Origin: Aeromicrobium sp. 9AM
GTDB taxonomy: Bacteria; Actinomycetota; Actinomycetes; Propionibacteriales; Nocardioidaceae
Direction of reading: 5' to 3'
DNA: 64,000 nt
Assembly: GCF_902506105.1 (NCBI RefSeq)
Contig: NZ_LR733303.1
Coordinates: 372,001 to 436,000 of the forward strand
The notes under the pieces are model-generated. The model ran no database searches. It saw nothing but the letters and a program-made list of their open reading frames with translations, and was not told the DNA's origin. The position numbers were made by a program, and so were the translations under genes. Shown here piece by piece: positions 41,112 to 49,177 of this stretch. The number at the start of each line of letters is the position of its first letter. Position 1 is the stretch's first letter.

Positions 41112-41360
41112 TCAGGCGACTGACGCGAGCTGCGCCTTGACCTGCGCGAGGGAGGGATTGGTCAGTGCCGTGCCGTCGGCGAACACCAGCGTCGGGACGG
41201 TCTGGTTGCCATTGTTCGCCTGCTCGACGATGAATGCGGCGTCAGGCTGCTGCTCGATGTCGACCTCGTCGAATGCGATGCCCTCACGCTTGAGCTGGCC
41301 CTTGAGCCGGTGACAGTACCCGCACCACGGGGTGGAGTACATCGTGAACGTGCCGGACAT
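41112..41360 (-). CDS. mrx1: Mycoredoxin / glutaredoxin-like protein
   Basis: An 82-residue thioredoxin-fold protein: FTMYSTPWCGYCHRLKGQL with the CGYC active site (13-16 region), TVPTLVFADG cis-Pro loop and SLAQVKAQL helix. Mycoredoxins reduce mycothiol mixed disulfides in actinobacteria. It is divergent from uvrD2, the same neighbour as mrx1 in M. tuberculosis. ATG 41360 has GGAG about 7 bases upstream. Its stop abuts the convergent MerR stop with no intergenic base. Confidence 0.9.
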   Translation of the reverse strand: MSGTFTMYSTPWCGYCHRLKGQLKREGIAFDEVDIEQQPDAAFIVEQANNGNQTVPTLVFADGTALTNPSLAQVKAQLASVA

Positions 41361-41451
41361 GGAGTGTCTCCTTCGACGACTAGGCTGGATCATCTCAGTG
41401 CTTGATGATGTCAACGTCATTGCCAATTCAACCATTCCTTGAGGAGTTTGC

Positions 41452-43497
41452 GTGCCCGAAGCTGACGACCTGCTGACGGGGCTCGATCCTGAGCAGCGTG
41501 AGGTCGCGCAGGCGTTGCGCGGACCGGTCAGCGTCGTCGCGGGTGCCGGCACCGGCAAGACCCGCGCCATCACGCACCGCATGGCGTACGGCGTGGCGAC
41601 CGGCATCTACAAGCCGACCGAGGTCCTGGCAGTGACCTTCACGACTCGCGCGGCGGGAGAGATGCGCACCCGGCTCCGGCAGCTCGGCGCCGACGGGGTC
41701 CAGGCCCGCACGTTCCACTCGGCGGCGCTGCGGCAGGCGCGCTACTTCTGGCCGCAGGTCTACGGCGGCGAGTTCCCGGAGGTCACGGCGTCCAAGTTCG
41801 CGCTCGTCGCCGAAGCCGCCAGGCGCCTCGGCCTGCGCACCGACACCCCGCTGCTGCGCGACCTGTCGTCGGAGATCGAGTGGGCCAAGGTGTCCAACAT
41901 CCGTCCAGCTGCCTATGCCGCATCGGCCGGTCCCGCGCGTCGTGAGGTCGCGGATCTCGACCACGCCACGGTCGGCAACATCATGACCGCCTACGAGGAC
42001 GTCAAGCGCGATCGCGGGCGCATCGACATGGAGGACATCCTCCTGATCACCGCGGCGATCCTCGCCGACGACGAGCGCATCGCCGCCCAGGTGCGGCAGC
42101 AATATCGCTGGTTCGTGGTCGACGAGTTCCAGGACGTCAACCCGCTCCAGTCGACCCTGCTCGAGCTCTGGCTCGGTGGTCGCAACGACATCTGCGTCGT
42201 CGGCGACCCGCGCCAGACGATCTACTCCTTCGCCGGTGCGTCGCCGCAGATCCTCACCTCGTTCGGCCGGCGCCACGAGGGCGCGCAGCGGATCGAGCTG
42301 GTCCGCAACTACCGCTCGACACCGCAGATCGTCGCCGCGGCCAACGCCGTGTTCAGTCGCACCAACGGCACCGACGGCGTACGCCTGCAGTCGCAGCAGG
42401 GGCCCGGCGACCCGGTGACCTACATCGGGTTCCCCGACGAGCAGGCCGAGGCCGCCGCCGTCGCGAGCGAAATCGCGCTGTTGCACCGCCGGGGCGTCTC
42501 CTACAAGGAGATGGCGATCCTGTTCCGCATCAACGCCCAGTCCGAGGCGTTCGAGGAGGCGCTCGGCGAGCACGGCATCCCCTACGTCCTGCGCGGTGTC
42601 GAAGGGTTCTTCCGTCGGGCCGAGGTACGCCAGGCGGTCACCCTGCTGCGTGGCGCAGCCCGTGGTGGCGAGGGCGGCGGTGAGCTGGTCCAGGAGGTGC
42701 GGGCGATCTTTGCCGCGATGGGGCACACCGACGAGCCGCCCAACGGGGCCGGTGCGGTGCGTGACCGTTGGGAGTCGCTGCACGCGATCGTCTCGATGGC
42801 CGCCGAGCTGGTCGAGTCCGATCCGGCCGCCGACCTCACGGCCCTCGTCGCCGATCTCGACCGCCGCGCCGACCAGGCGCACGCGCCGGCTGCCGACGGC
42901 GTGACCCTGGCGACCCTGCACTCGGCCAAGGGCCTGGAGTGGGACGCCGTGTTCTGCGTCGGCATGCACGAGGGCATGATGCCCAGCGTCCACGCCGACA
43001 CGCCGGCGGCAGTCGAGGAGGAGCGCCGGCTGTTCTACGTCGGCCTGACCCGTGCGCGGCACGACCTGATGATCTCGTGGGCCGTCACCCGCAACCGGGG
43101 TGGCCGCGGCAACCGCAGGCCGACCCGCTTCCTCGACCCGCTGCTGCCGGCCGATCACGAGGCACGGCAGACCGCCCGCCAGCCTCGCGAGCGCAAGGTC
43201 GCCAAGTGCCGCGTCTGCAACACGGTCCTGGCGGTCGCCGACCGCAAGCGTGGTCGCTGCGAGGACTGCCCGGCGACGTACGACGAGGAGCTCTACGAGC
43301 AGCTGCGGGCGTGGCGCACGGAGCAGGCGACCGAGCAGGGCAAGCCGGCCTACGTGATCTTCACCGACGCGACGCTCCAGTCGATCGCGGAGGTCAAGCC
43401 GGCCGACCCGGACGCCCTCGCCAAGGTGCCCGGCATCGGTCCGGCGAAGCTCGAGAAGTACGCCGACTCGGTGCTCGAGCTGATCAGGGCGCGGTAG
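41452..43497 (+). CDS. uvrD2: UvrD2 helicase with zinc motif and HRDC domain
   Basis: A 681-residue SF1A helicase. GAGTGKTRAITHRM (about 29-42), VVDEFQDVNPLQ, GDPRQTIYSFAGA and TLHSAKGLEWDAVF are the helicase motifs. A tetracysteine zinc motif (CRVCN and CEDCP, about 585-607) joins the helicase to a C-terminal HRDC domain (ALAKVPGIGPAKLEKYADS), the mycobacterial UvrD2 architecture. It is an ATP-driven 3'-5' DNA translocase, essential in mycobacteria. GTG 41452 has GAGGAG 6-8 bases upstream. Confidence 0.95.
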   Translation: MPEADDLLTGLDPEQREVAQALRGPVSVVAGAGTGKTRAITHRMAYGVATGIYKPTEVLAVTFTTRAAGEMRTRLRQLGADGVQARTFHSAALRQARYFWPQVYGGEFPEVTASKFALVAEAARRLGLRTDTPLLRDLSSEIEWAKVSNIRPAAYAASAGPARREVADLDHATVGNIMTAYEDVKRDRGRIDMEDILLITAAILADDERIAAQVRQQYRWFVVDEFQDVNPLQSTLLELWLGGRNDICVVGDPRQTIYSFAGASPQILTSFGRRHEGAQRIELVRNYRSTPQIVAAANAVFSRTNGTDGVRLQSQQGPGDPVTYIGFPDEQAEAAAVASEIALLHRRGVSYKEMAILFRINAQSEAFEEALGEHGIPYVLRGVEGFFRRAEVRQAVTLLRGAARGGEGGGELVQEVRAIFAAMGHTDEPPNGAGAVRDRWESLHAIVSMAAELVESDPAADLTALVADLDRRADQAHAPAADGVTLATLHSAKGLEWDAVFCVGMHEGMMPSVHADTPAAVEEERRLFYVGLTRARHDLMISWAVTRNRGGRGNRRPTRFLDPLLPADHEARQTARQPRERKVAKCRVCNTVLAVADRKRGRCEDCPATYDEELYEQLRAWRTEQATEQGKPAYVIFTDATLQSIAEVKPADPDALAKVPGIGPAKLEKYADSVLELIRAR

Positions 43498-43538
43498 GGC
43501 CCACGCTCCTCGAGCTTGTCGAAGGGACGCTCACGTGC

Positions 43539-43600
43539 GTTGGGTGCTGATCTCGCGAGGTTTCGTCACCTGACGCCTTCGGCGTGATCGCTCAACCTGC
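43539..43600. repeat. 62-bp dispersed direct repeat, copy 1
   Basis: 53 of 62 bases match 45968-46029 without gaps, in the same orientation. The core is a CGCCTTCGGCG hairpin next to GATCGCTCAACCTGC. It lies between the convergent uvrD2 and ABC1-kinase stops. The two copies bracket the ABC1-kinase and cyclodehydratase-like genes. The rest of 43498-43625 has no gene. Confidence 0.85.
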
Positions 43601-43625
43601 CTCGGGCGTTCGGCCGCGGGCGGCC

Positions 43626-45002
43626 TCAACCCTCGGCAAACCCAGGGAGGGAGTCCTCCAGGATCTCGCGGAACGGGGCGGTCGCGCCGAGCTGGCTGAG
43701 CACGCCGACCCCACCGAGCCACACCCGGTGGATCAGCAGGTACTGCGGCGGCAGGTTGATCTTCATCGCGGTGCCCATGCCCTCCGACGTCAGGGCGCTG
43801 ACCCGCAGCGTCTGTGCCCGCATCCACTCCCGGCTGAAGGTGAAGCGCTCGACGCTCGCCGGCTCGACGAACGGGCCGATGTAGCGCGCGATCGTGTCGG
43901 CGTCCAGGTCGGTCGTCCGCTTGAGGAAGCCCTCGTCGCGGAGCCCCTCCAGCACCAGGTCGTAGTCGCCGGCGACCGCGTAGCGCAGCAACCGGCCCAC
44001 GGGCTCGGGCAGGCCGTCGGGCAGCCGCGCGACGGCGCCGTAGTCGACGACGCCGAGGCGGCCGTCAGGCATGATGCGGAAGTTGCCCGGATGCGGATCG
44101 GCGTGCAGCATCCCGGTCCGGGCCGGCCCAGCGAACAGGAACCTCACGTACGCCAGGCCGTACCTGTCGCGCTCCTCCTGGGTGCCGTCGGTGATGACCT
44201 GGGCCAGCGAGTGGTCGCTCTCCAGCCAGGTGGAGACGAGGGCGCGCTCGGTGTAGGCCAGCACGTCGGGCACGACGATCTCGGGGTCGTCGGCGAACTC
44301 TGCCGCGAACACGCTCTGCGCGCCCGCCTCGAGGTTGTAGTCGAGCTCCTCGACGACCCGGTCCTGGAGCTCCTGGACCAGCGGCTTGACGTCGAGGCCG
44401 GGTGCCAGCGTCCCGAACAGCCGGGCCAACCGGGCGATCTGGCGCAGGTCGGCGGTCAGGGCCTTCGCCGCGCCGGGGTACTGCAGCTTGACGGCGACCT
44501 CCTGCCCACCGGCCCACACCGCGCGGTGCACCTGGCCGATCGACGCCGAGGCGGCCGGCTTGTCGTCGAACGAGATGAACTGCTCGCGCCAGCCGGCGCC
44601 GAACTCCTCGGCCATGACGCGGTGAACCGTGCCGGGCGGCATCGGCGGCGCCGAGTCCTGCAGCTTCACGAGCGTCTCGCGGTAAGGCCCGATGAACTCC
44701 TCCGGCAACGCGGCCTCGAAGATGCTCATCGCCTGCCCGAACTTCATCGCGCCGCCCTTGAGCTGCCCGAGCACCGAGAAGATCTGGTCGGCCGTACGTC
44801 GCTGCACCTCGTTGAGCACGACGTTCGCCGGCGCACCCACCATGCGCTTGCCGAGCCCCAAGGTCGTACGCCCGGCGAACCCGACGGGCAGCGAGGCGAG
44901 ACGTGCCGTGCGGAGGAACGCGCTGCCGGTCAGCGGTCGTCCCTTGGGCTCGTCCTTGCCGGTGGAGCCGGACTGGTCGGGCCGATCGGGAGAATTGGGC
45001 AC
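43626..45002 (-). CDS. ABC1/UbiB-family atypical kinase
   Basis: A 458-residue ABC1/ADCK/UbiB kinase-like protein (Rv3197 family). GGAMKFGQAMS holds the KxGQ motif (about 83), ASASIGQVHRA is the A-rich nucleotide loop, AVKLQYPG has the conserved Lys, HADPHPGN the catalytic loop, and VVDYGAV the metal-binding Asp. These proteins bind ATP and are linked to quinone biosynthesis or membrane lipid handling; in mycobacteria the homologue is tied to antibiotic tolerance. GTG 45002. The next minus-strand gene (cyclodehydratase-like) ends 27 bases upstream, so they are probably one operon. Confidence 0.9.
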   Translation of the reverse strand: MPNSPDRPDQSGSTGKDEPKGRPLTGSAFLRTARLASLPVGFAGRTTLGLGKRMVGAPANVVLNEVQRRTADQIFSVLGQLKGGAMKFGQAMSIFEAALPEEFIGPYRETLVKLQDSAPPMPPGTVHRVMAEEFGAGWREQFISFDDKPAASASIGQVHRAVWAGGQEVAVKLQYPGAAKALTADLRQIARLARLFGTLAPGLDVKPLVQELQDRVVEELDYNLEAGAQSVFAAEFADDPEIVVPDVLAYTERALVSTWLESDHSLAQVITDGTQEERDRYGLAYVRFLFAGPARTGMLHADPHPGNFRIMPDGRLGVVDYGAVARLPDGLPEPVGRLLRYAVAGDYDLVLEGLRDEGFLKRTTDLDADTIARYIGPFVEPASVERFTFSREWMRAQTLRVSALTSEGMGTAMKINLPPQYLLIHRVWLGGVGVLSQLGATAPFREILEDSLPGFAEG

Positions 45003-45029
45003 CTCGTCAGGATAGTCGGGAGCGTACGG

Positions 45030-45917
45030 TCAGGCGGCTCGAAGCAGGTCGCACGTGCAGGCGTGGTGGAACGCCAGCGGCCACGTCGTCCGGTCGTCGT
45101 GGGCAGGTCCGACGACCAGGCACCGGCCGAGCGTGCGGTTCGGTCGGCCGTCGGCGTGCGCCAGCACCTCGACGGTGACCTCGAGCGCCGCTGCGTGGGT
45201 CGTCGCCGCGTCAATCGCCGGCGGCGTCATGGTCACGGTGTGCCGGCCCAGTTGGTGCAGCAGAGCGGGCCAGGCGCGATCCCAGTCGGCGCGGTGCAGG
45301 TCATGACAGGACACGCACGGGGTCAGCCCGGGGCGTACGAGCGGCCCGATCCGCACCCGGTCCTCGTCGATCACGACCGGCAGGTGGTCGAGGCCGAGGC
45401 GGACGGGCTGCTCGAACACCGCGCGCGACGGCTCGCCGCACGACACGATGACCAGGAGGTCCGGATCGTGGGCGTCGACGTTCCCGATGCCTGCATCGGC
45501 CAGCACAGACTGGACGATGGTCGCGAGGCGGCTGCTGCCGGCGTCGGAGTGAACGGCGACGGCGTACGGCGGCCGGCGGCGCAGCTGGTCAGGGTCGTCA
45601 CCGCCGAAGTCGGCGTGGCGCGCCTCGGCGTCGAGGCCTCGTCGCCCGGCACCGCTCCACCGCGTCGCGTCGAACACCACGCCTGCGGCGCGCAGCTCGG
45701 CGAGAACATCGGCCACCGGGATCGTGAGCTCGGGGATCGTCGTACGAACGATCGTGACGAGGCGATCGACGTCGCGCGCCCCGTCGAGGAGGCGGAGGAG
45801 GTCGACCAGCCCCGGACGGTCGGGAATGACGATGCCGGGGGAGGTGCCGACCTGCAGGTGCGTGGCATCCCGGCGCAGCAGCGGTGCGCCCGGGCGGAGC
45901 GCGGGTCGGAAGGACAT
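45030..45917 (-). CDS. TOMM cyclodehydratase-like / ThiF-related protein (Rv3196 type)
   Basis: About 295 residues from ATG 45917 (SFRPALRPGAPLLRRDATHLQ). The N-terminal winged-helix segment resembles the peptide-binding (RRE-like) half of TOMM cyclodehydratase partner proteins; the C-terminal half has E1-like folding with GLTPCVSCHDLHRADWD, a Cys pair typical of the family. No YcaO partner, precursor peptide or dehydrogenase is nearby, so azole-peptide production is not supported; the family name is by resemblance. The frame is open upstream to 46121 through repeat copy 2, and an in-frame ATG at 45998 inside the repeat (MTKP) is an alternative start. Confidence 0.7.
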   Translation of the reverse strand: MSFRPALRPGAPLLRRDATHLQVGTSPGIVIPDRPGLVDLLRLLDGARDVDRLVTIVRTTIPELTIPVADVLAELRAAGVVFDATRWSGAGRRGLDAEARHADFGGDDPDQLRRRPPYAVAVHSDAGSSRLATIVQSVLADAGIGNVDAHDPDLLVIVSCGEPSRAVFEQPVRLGLDHLPVVIDEDRVRIGPLVRPGLTPCVSCHDLHRADWDRAWPALLHQLGRHTVTMTPPAIDAATTHAAALEVTVEVLAHADGRPNRTLGRCLVVGPAHDDRTTWPLAFHHACTCDLLRAA

Positions 45918-45967
45918 GCCGTCAGCGTTGCTCTTGCTTGCATCGATGACGAACAGGTCATCCACAA

Positions 45968-46029
45968 GTTGGGTGCTTGACTCGAGCGGTTTCGTCATCA
46001 GGCGCCTTCGGCGCGATCGCTCAACCTGC
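45968..46029. repeat. 62-bp dispersed direct repeat, copy 2
   Basis: Matches 43539-43600 at 53/62 positions. The hairpin stem differs from copy 1 (ACGCC/GGCGT versus GCGCC/GGCGC) by a compensatory pair, so the hairpin is preserved. It lies just upstream of the cyclodehydratase-like gene and could supply an alternative N terminus for it. Confidence 0.85.
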
Positions 46030-46105
46030 TTCGACGCGCCCCCTGCTCGCTGCGCTCGCGAGGGTACCCCCAGCTCGCAGAGCTCGCTCGGTCTCACCAA
46101 AGTGT

Positions 46106-46138
46106 GCGGAGGACCCGACATGGTGTCGGATCCTCCGC
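46106..46138 (-). terminator. Strong hairpin downstream of DUF5679 gene
   Basis: Arms 46106-46120 and 46124-46138 pair over 15 bases with one G-T wobble around a 3-base TGG loop. It begins 41 bases after the DUF5679 stop on the minus strand. No T-run; terminator by position. Just upstream (46061-46090) lies a CCCCCAGCTCGCAGAGCTCG dispersed element. Confidence 0.65.
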
Positions 46139-46179
46139 AAAACCTGGGGAAGTGCGGGGCCCGGATCCCCGCTGGTGGC

Positions 46180-46338
46180 TCAGGCCTTACCGAGGATCCG
46201 GTTCAGCTTGGTGCCACAGACCGGGCAGACGCCCTTGGCCATACGAGTGCCCTTGTCACTGACGTGGACCTCTCCAGTCGCCTCGCGCTTTTCCTTGCAC
46301 TTGACGCAGTAGAACTCGCCACTCCATGTTTCCGACAT
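46180..46338 (-). CDS. DUF5679 small zinc-ribbon protein
   Basis: A 52-residue protein with two Cys pairs: FYCVKCKEKREA (Cys 11 and 14) and GVCPVCGTKL (Cys 38 and 41), separated by a polar VHVSDKGTRMAKG loop. It is a treble-clef or ribbon zinc protein of the DUF5679 family, small, conserved in actinobacteria, function unknown. ATG 46338 has AAGGAGG 7 bases upstream, an excellent ribosome-binding site. It lies upstream of the cyclodehydratase-like gene on the same strand, but a strong hairpin separates them. Confidence 0.85.
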   Translation of the reverse strand: MSETWSGEFYCVKCKEKREATGEVHVSDKGTRMAKGVCPVCGTKLNRILGKA

Positions 46339-46612
46339 TGCGGCCTCCTTGCCGATGTGGTGCTAGTCACGTTCAGCGTACGCGTGGAAGGCCTGTTTCA
46401 CGCTCAGCTGAGCGTAAACGCGTTCGGCGCGTCGGAATGCTTGTCCTTCGCTCGCAGAGCTCGCTCCCGCTCGCAGAGCTCGCTAGGAACCGCAGAGGAA
46501 ATCAAAGGCCCCCGGCGGAGCCTGCCTTCCCCTTGCGAGCTCCGCCGGGAGCCTCGAATGGCGTTCAGGCTAGGCCCGCCGGGCCACGCCAGCAACCGGT
46601 TTCCAACAACTG

Positions 46613-46765
46613 TTGTCCACGCCTGTGGATAACAATGGGGACAACTTGTGGGGAACGCCGAGGAGGCATGTGGACGACGCGGTGCACAACCTGTGGGTCG
46701 TCCCGGTACGAGCAGCGGATGCCCCTGTGTGACCAGCCGCTTTGCACAGGCGACGTTGTGGACGG
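46613..46765. promoter_or_regulatory. Cluster of DnaA-box-like 9-mers
   Basis: TGTGGATAA at 46624-46632 is the exact complement of the classic TTATCCACA box. TTGTCCACG (46613-46621) and TGTGGACGA (46669-46677) each match the actinobacterial TTGTCCACA box at 8 of 9. TGTGGGGAA (46647-46655) and TGTGGACGG (46757-46765) match at 7 of 9. No dnaA, dnaN, rpmH or gyrase genes are near, so it is not oriC; a DnaA titration or regulatory site is possible. Confidence 0.5.
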
Positions 46766-46790
46766 ACAAAAAATCGTCACCACGAGATAG
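46668..46790 (+). CDS. Candidate 40-residue Cys-rich peptide (doubtful)
   Basis: From ATG 46668 the frame encodes MWTTRCTTCGSSRYEQRMPL and then a CDQPLC pair, ending at a TAG 10 bases before the metallopeptidase start. Two Cys pairs resemble a small zinc ribbon, and GAGGAGG precedes the ATG, but only one base separates them, too close for normal initiation. It overlaps the DnaA-box-like cluster, whose TGTGG repeats by themselves generate Cys and Trp codons. Low confidence that it is translated. Confidence 0.25.
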   Translation: MWTTRCTTCGSSRYEQRMPLCDQPLCTGDVVDGQKIVTTR

Positions 46791-46800
46791 ATTTCCCGTC

Positions 46801-47301
46801 ATGGGAGAGGTCGAGATCCGGCGCAGTGCACGCCGCAAGCGCACGGTGCGGGCCTATCGCGAGGGCGACAAGACCATCGTGCTGATGCCGGCCCACCTCT
46901 CCAAGGCCGAGGAGGAGCGCCACGTGCGCAGCCTCGTCGAGCGCCTCGATCGCCGAGAGCAGCGCGTACGCCCCAGCGACGACGACCTCCAGGCGCGCGC
47001 CGCCCAGCTGTCGATCGCCTGGCTCGAGGGCCGCGCCGTGCCGCTCTCGGTGCGGTGGGTCAGCAACCAGAACAGCCGCTGGGGCTCGTGCACCAACGTC
47101 GATCGCAGCATCCGGCTGTCCGACCGGCTCAAAGGGATGCCCGAGTGGGTCATCGACTACGTCCTGCTGCACGAGCTGGCGCACCTCATCGAGCCCAATC
47201 ACAGCAAGCGCTTCTGGGCGCTGGTCGACGCCTATCCCGAGACGGCGAAGGCTAAGGGCTTCCTCGAAGGCGTGTCCTGGCAGCAGCGGTCAACGCCCTG
47301 A
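46801..47301 (+). CDS. YgjP-like (DUF45) metallopeptidase
   Basis: A 166-residue protein of the YgjP/WSS1-like DUF45 family. The zinc motif HELAHLIEPNHSKRFW (about 123-138) gives HExxH plus a downstream His, and NSRWGSC (about 92-98) is the other family signature. Such proteins resemble SprT and Wss1 DNA-protein crosslink peptidases, though activity here is not proven. ATG 46801. The 3' end overlaps the convergent Nudix gene by 50 bases. Confidence 0.85.
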   Translation: MGEVEIRRSARRKRTVRAYREGDKTIVLMPAHLSKAEEERHVRSLVERLDRREQRVRPSDDDLQARAAQLSIAWLEGRAVPLSVRWVSNQNSRWGSCTNVDRSIRLSDRLKGMPEWVIDYVLLHELAHLIEPNHSKRFWALVDAYPETAKAKGFLEGVSWQQRSTP

Positions 47302-47803
47302 CTGAGTCGTCCGTGTCGGCGGGCAACGCGTCGACGTCGAACCACGCCAGGTCGTCCGACTCGTCGCTGATGACGTGCCGCGCGCCCGCAGGAGCCACCG
47401 CGACGTACTGCACGTCGAGATGATGCGCCGGCCGGATCGGTCCGCAGGGCACCTCGTGGCGTGACAGCAGCACCGGCACGGGGTCGATGACGAGGTCGCC
47501 GATGCCGCTCTCCTCGCGGCCTTCGCGCAGCGCGGCCTCCGCGAGCGTCGCGTCACCGGGTTCGCAGTGACCGCCGGTCTGCAGCCACCGCTTGATCACG
47601 CGGTGCAGGGTCAGCAGGACGCGTTCGTGGTCGGCCGAGAAGATGATGGCGCTGGCCGTCAGGTGATCGGGATGGCACTCGCGGCTCATGGCGTCGGCGT
47701 ACGTCTCGGTGTGCGCGACGTAGAGCCGGCGCAGCCGGTCCTGCTCGTCGTCGGGCGCCGACCAACCGCTCAGCACGCCGCGCGCGTCGTCGCGCAGCGT
47801 CAC
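47252..47803 (-). CDS. Nudix hydrolase
   Basis: A 183-residue Nudix protein. GGHCEPGDATLAEAALREGREESGI is a Nudix box with a small shift from the consensus (about 77-99), and HLTASAIIFSADHERVLLTLH gives the first strands. The substrate is unclear; it fits the broad ADP-sugar/nucleotide branch. GTG 47803 overlaps the metalloprotease stop by 4 bases, so it is co-translated with that gene. Its last 50 bases overlap the end of the YgjP gene on the other strand, so both transcripts cover each other's 3' end. Confidence 0.88.
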   Translation of the reverse strand: MTLRDDARGVLSGWSAPDDEQDRLRRLYVAHTETYADAMSRECHPDHLTASAIIFSADHERVLLTLHRVIKRWLQTGGHCEPGDATLAEAALREGREESGIGDLVIDPVPVLLSRHEVPCGPIRPAHHLDVQYVAVAPAGARHVISDESDDLAWFDVDALPADTDDSVRALTAAARTRLRGSP

Positions 47804-49110
47804 TCGCGAGGGCTGTCGGAGCCGCTGTCGGGCCCGGCGTCGCCCGGGTCGTTGTCGAGCAGCTCACCGAGTGCGGCGTCGAAGTCGTCGTCGCTCTGCG
47901 TACGGTGCTCGCCCTGCGCGAAGCCGAGCGGGTCCTCGAGGTCGGCCGCAGACGGCATGAGGTCGGGGTGGCTCCACACGGCGTCGCGGGCGTCGGGTCC
48001 CTGACGGTCACGGAGCGCCGCCCACAGGGTCGTCGCCTCGCGGAGCTTGCGGGGCCGCAGCTCGAGGCCGACCAGCGACGCGAACGTCTGCTCGGCGGGA
48101 CCGCCGGCCGCACGGCGGCGACGCATCGCCTCGGCGAGCGGCGCGGCTGCGGGCATACGGTCCTTGGTGGCCTGGCTGACGATCTCGTCCACCCAGCCCT
48201 CGATGAACGCCAGGAGGGTCTCGAGCCGGTCGAGCGCCCGCTGCTGCTCGGGCGTGCGCTCGGGCTCGAACAGGCCGCCGGCCAGCGCCTGCTGGAGCTC
48301 CTCGGGGCGCGACGGGTCGAGGCCTGACAGCTGCGACTCGATCGCGCCGACGTCGATGCGGGTGCCGCGTCCGAACTCCTCGATCGCGCCGACGAGCGCC
48401 GGGCGCAGCCAGGGGGAGTGGTGGAACAGGCGGTGGTGCGCGCACTCGCGCAGCACGATGTAGAGGAGCACGTCTGACGCCGGGTGCTCGAGGCCCTCAC
48501 CGAACGCCTCGACACCGGACGGCAGCACCGCCGCGATGCGCTCGGGGCCGAGCGGGATGCCGATGTCGGTCGACGACACGACCTCGCCGGCGAGCCCACC
48601 CAGGGCCTGGCCGACCTGCTGGCCGAACATCGCCCCGCCGGCCTGCGACAGCATGCCCATGAGGGGACCGGCCATCGCCTTGGCCTCCTCGGGCAGCGCC
48701 TCACCCATGGCCTTGACGACGTGGGCGGCGATCGGCTCGACCAGCTGCTGCCAGGTGCCCGACGTTGCCTCGATCCACTCGGCCTTGCTCCAGGCCGTTG
48801 CGGTCGTGGCGCCGACCGGGAACGAGGTGACGGTGTCGAGCCACGACTCGGCGAGCTGGGCGGCGTCGTCGACGGCACCCTGCTGGGCCGAGTTGGGCGA
48901 CGGGTCGGCGCCGGCCGCGGCCACGGTGTGCCGGGCGACGTCCTTGGCCAGGTCGAAGTTGACGCTGCCCTCGTGCGGGGCGAACATCTTCTGCATCTGG
49001 CCCATGATCTGGTTCATGTCCATCTGGCCGCCCGAGAACGCGCCGAACAGCTGCTCCATGGGCGTGCCCTTGAAGGGGTTCTCGGGCTCTTCGTTCTCGT
49101 TCTCGGCCAT
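47800..49110 (-). CDS. DUF2342 zinc-dependent metalloprotease family protein
   Basis: A 436-residue protein of the actinobacterial DUF2342 family (Rv3195 type), described as putative zinc metalloproteases. RECAHHRLFHHSPWLRP (about 224-240) is the variant HxxxH-like metal site, and AFIEGWVDEIV (about 300) supplies the downstream Glu. Residues 1-60 are a Met/Gln-rich linker (GGQMDMNQIMGQMQKMF). No catalytic activity is proven. It is divergent from moaE and translationally coupled to the Nudix gene. Confidence 0.85.
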   Translation of the reverse strand: MAENENEEPENPFKGTPMEQLFGAFSGGQMDMNQIMGQMQKMFAPHEGSVNFDLAKDVARHTVAAAGADPSPNSAQQGAVDDAAQLAESWLDTVTSFPVGATTATAWSKAEWIEATSGTWQQLVEPIAAHVVKAMGEALPEEAKAMAGPLMGMLSQAGGAMFGQQVGQALGGLAGEVVSSTDIGIPLGPERIAAVLPSGVEAFGEGLEHPASDVLLYIVLRECAHHRLFHHSPWLRPALVGAIEEFGRGTRIDVGAIESQLSGLDPSRPEELQQALAGGLFEPERTPEQQRALDRLETLLAFIEGWVDEIVSQATKDRMPAAAPLAEAMRRRRAAGGPAEQTFASLVGLELRPRKLREATTLWAALRDRQGPDARDAVWSHPDLMPSAADLEDPLGFAQGEHRTQSDDDFDAALGELLDNDPGDAGPDSGSDSPRE

Positions 49111-49177
49111 ACGTCAACAGTAGCGACCGGATGCGCGGGTCCCACGGATTCTGTGTTCGCCCTACGATGAATCCGAC

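Larger units (their letters stand above)
46339..46800. other. 462-bp intergenic region with repeats and DnaA-box-like sites
   Basis: There is no convincing long gene here. Bases 46449-46487 hold two tandem copies of CTCGCAGAGCTCGCT, the dispersed element also near 9151 and 46065. Bases 46613-46765 carry several DnaA-box-like 9-mers. Two overlapping antisense frames (about 146 and 72 codons) have no recognisable content. Confidence 0.6.

Noticed and set aside
45030..45917. Full TOMM/azole-peptide biosynthetic cluster
   Set aside because: No YcaO, precursor peptide, dehydrogenase or dedicated exporter beside it.
43584..45980. A 798-codon plus-strand frame
   Set aside because: Antisense to the ABC1 kinase and cyclodehydratase-like genes; no domain.
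46613..46765. Possible chromosome origin
   Set aside because: No dnaA, dnaN, rpmH, gyrA or gyrB genes near; only a regulatory/titration role is plausible.
46404..46844. A 146-codon minus-strand frame over the intergenic region
   Set aside because: Crosses the metallopeptidase start and repeat elements; no motif.
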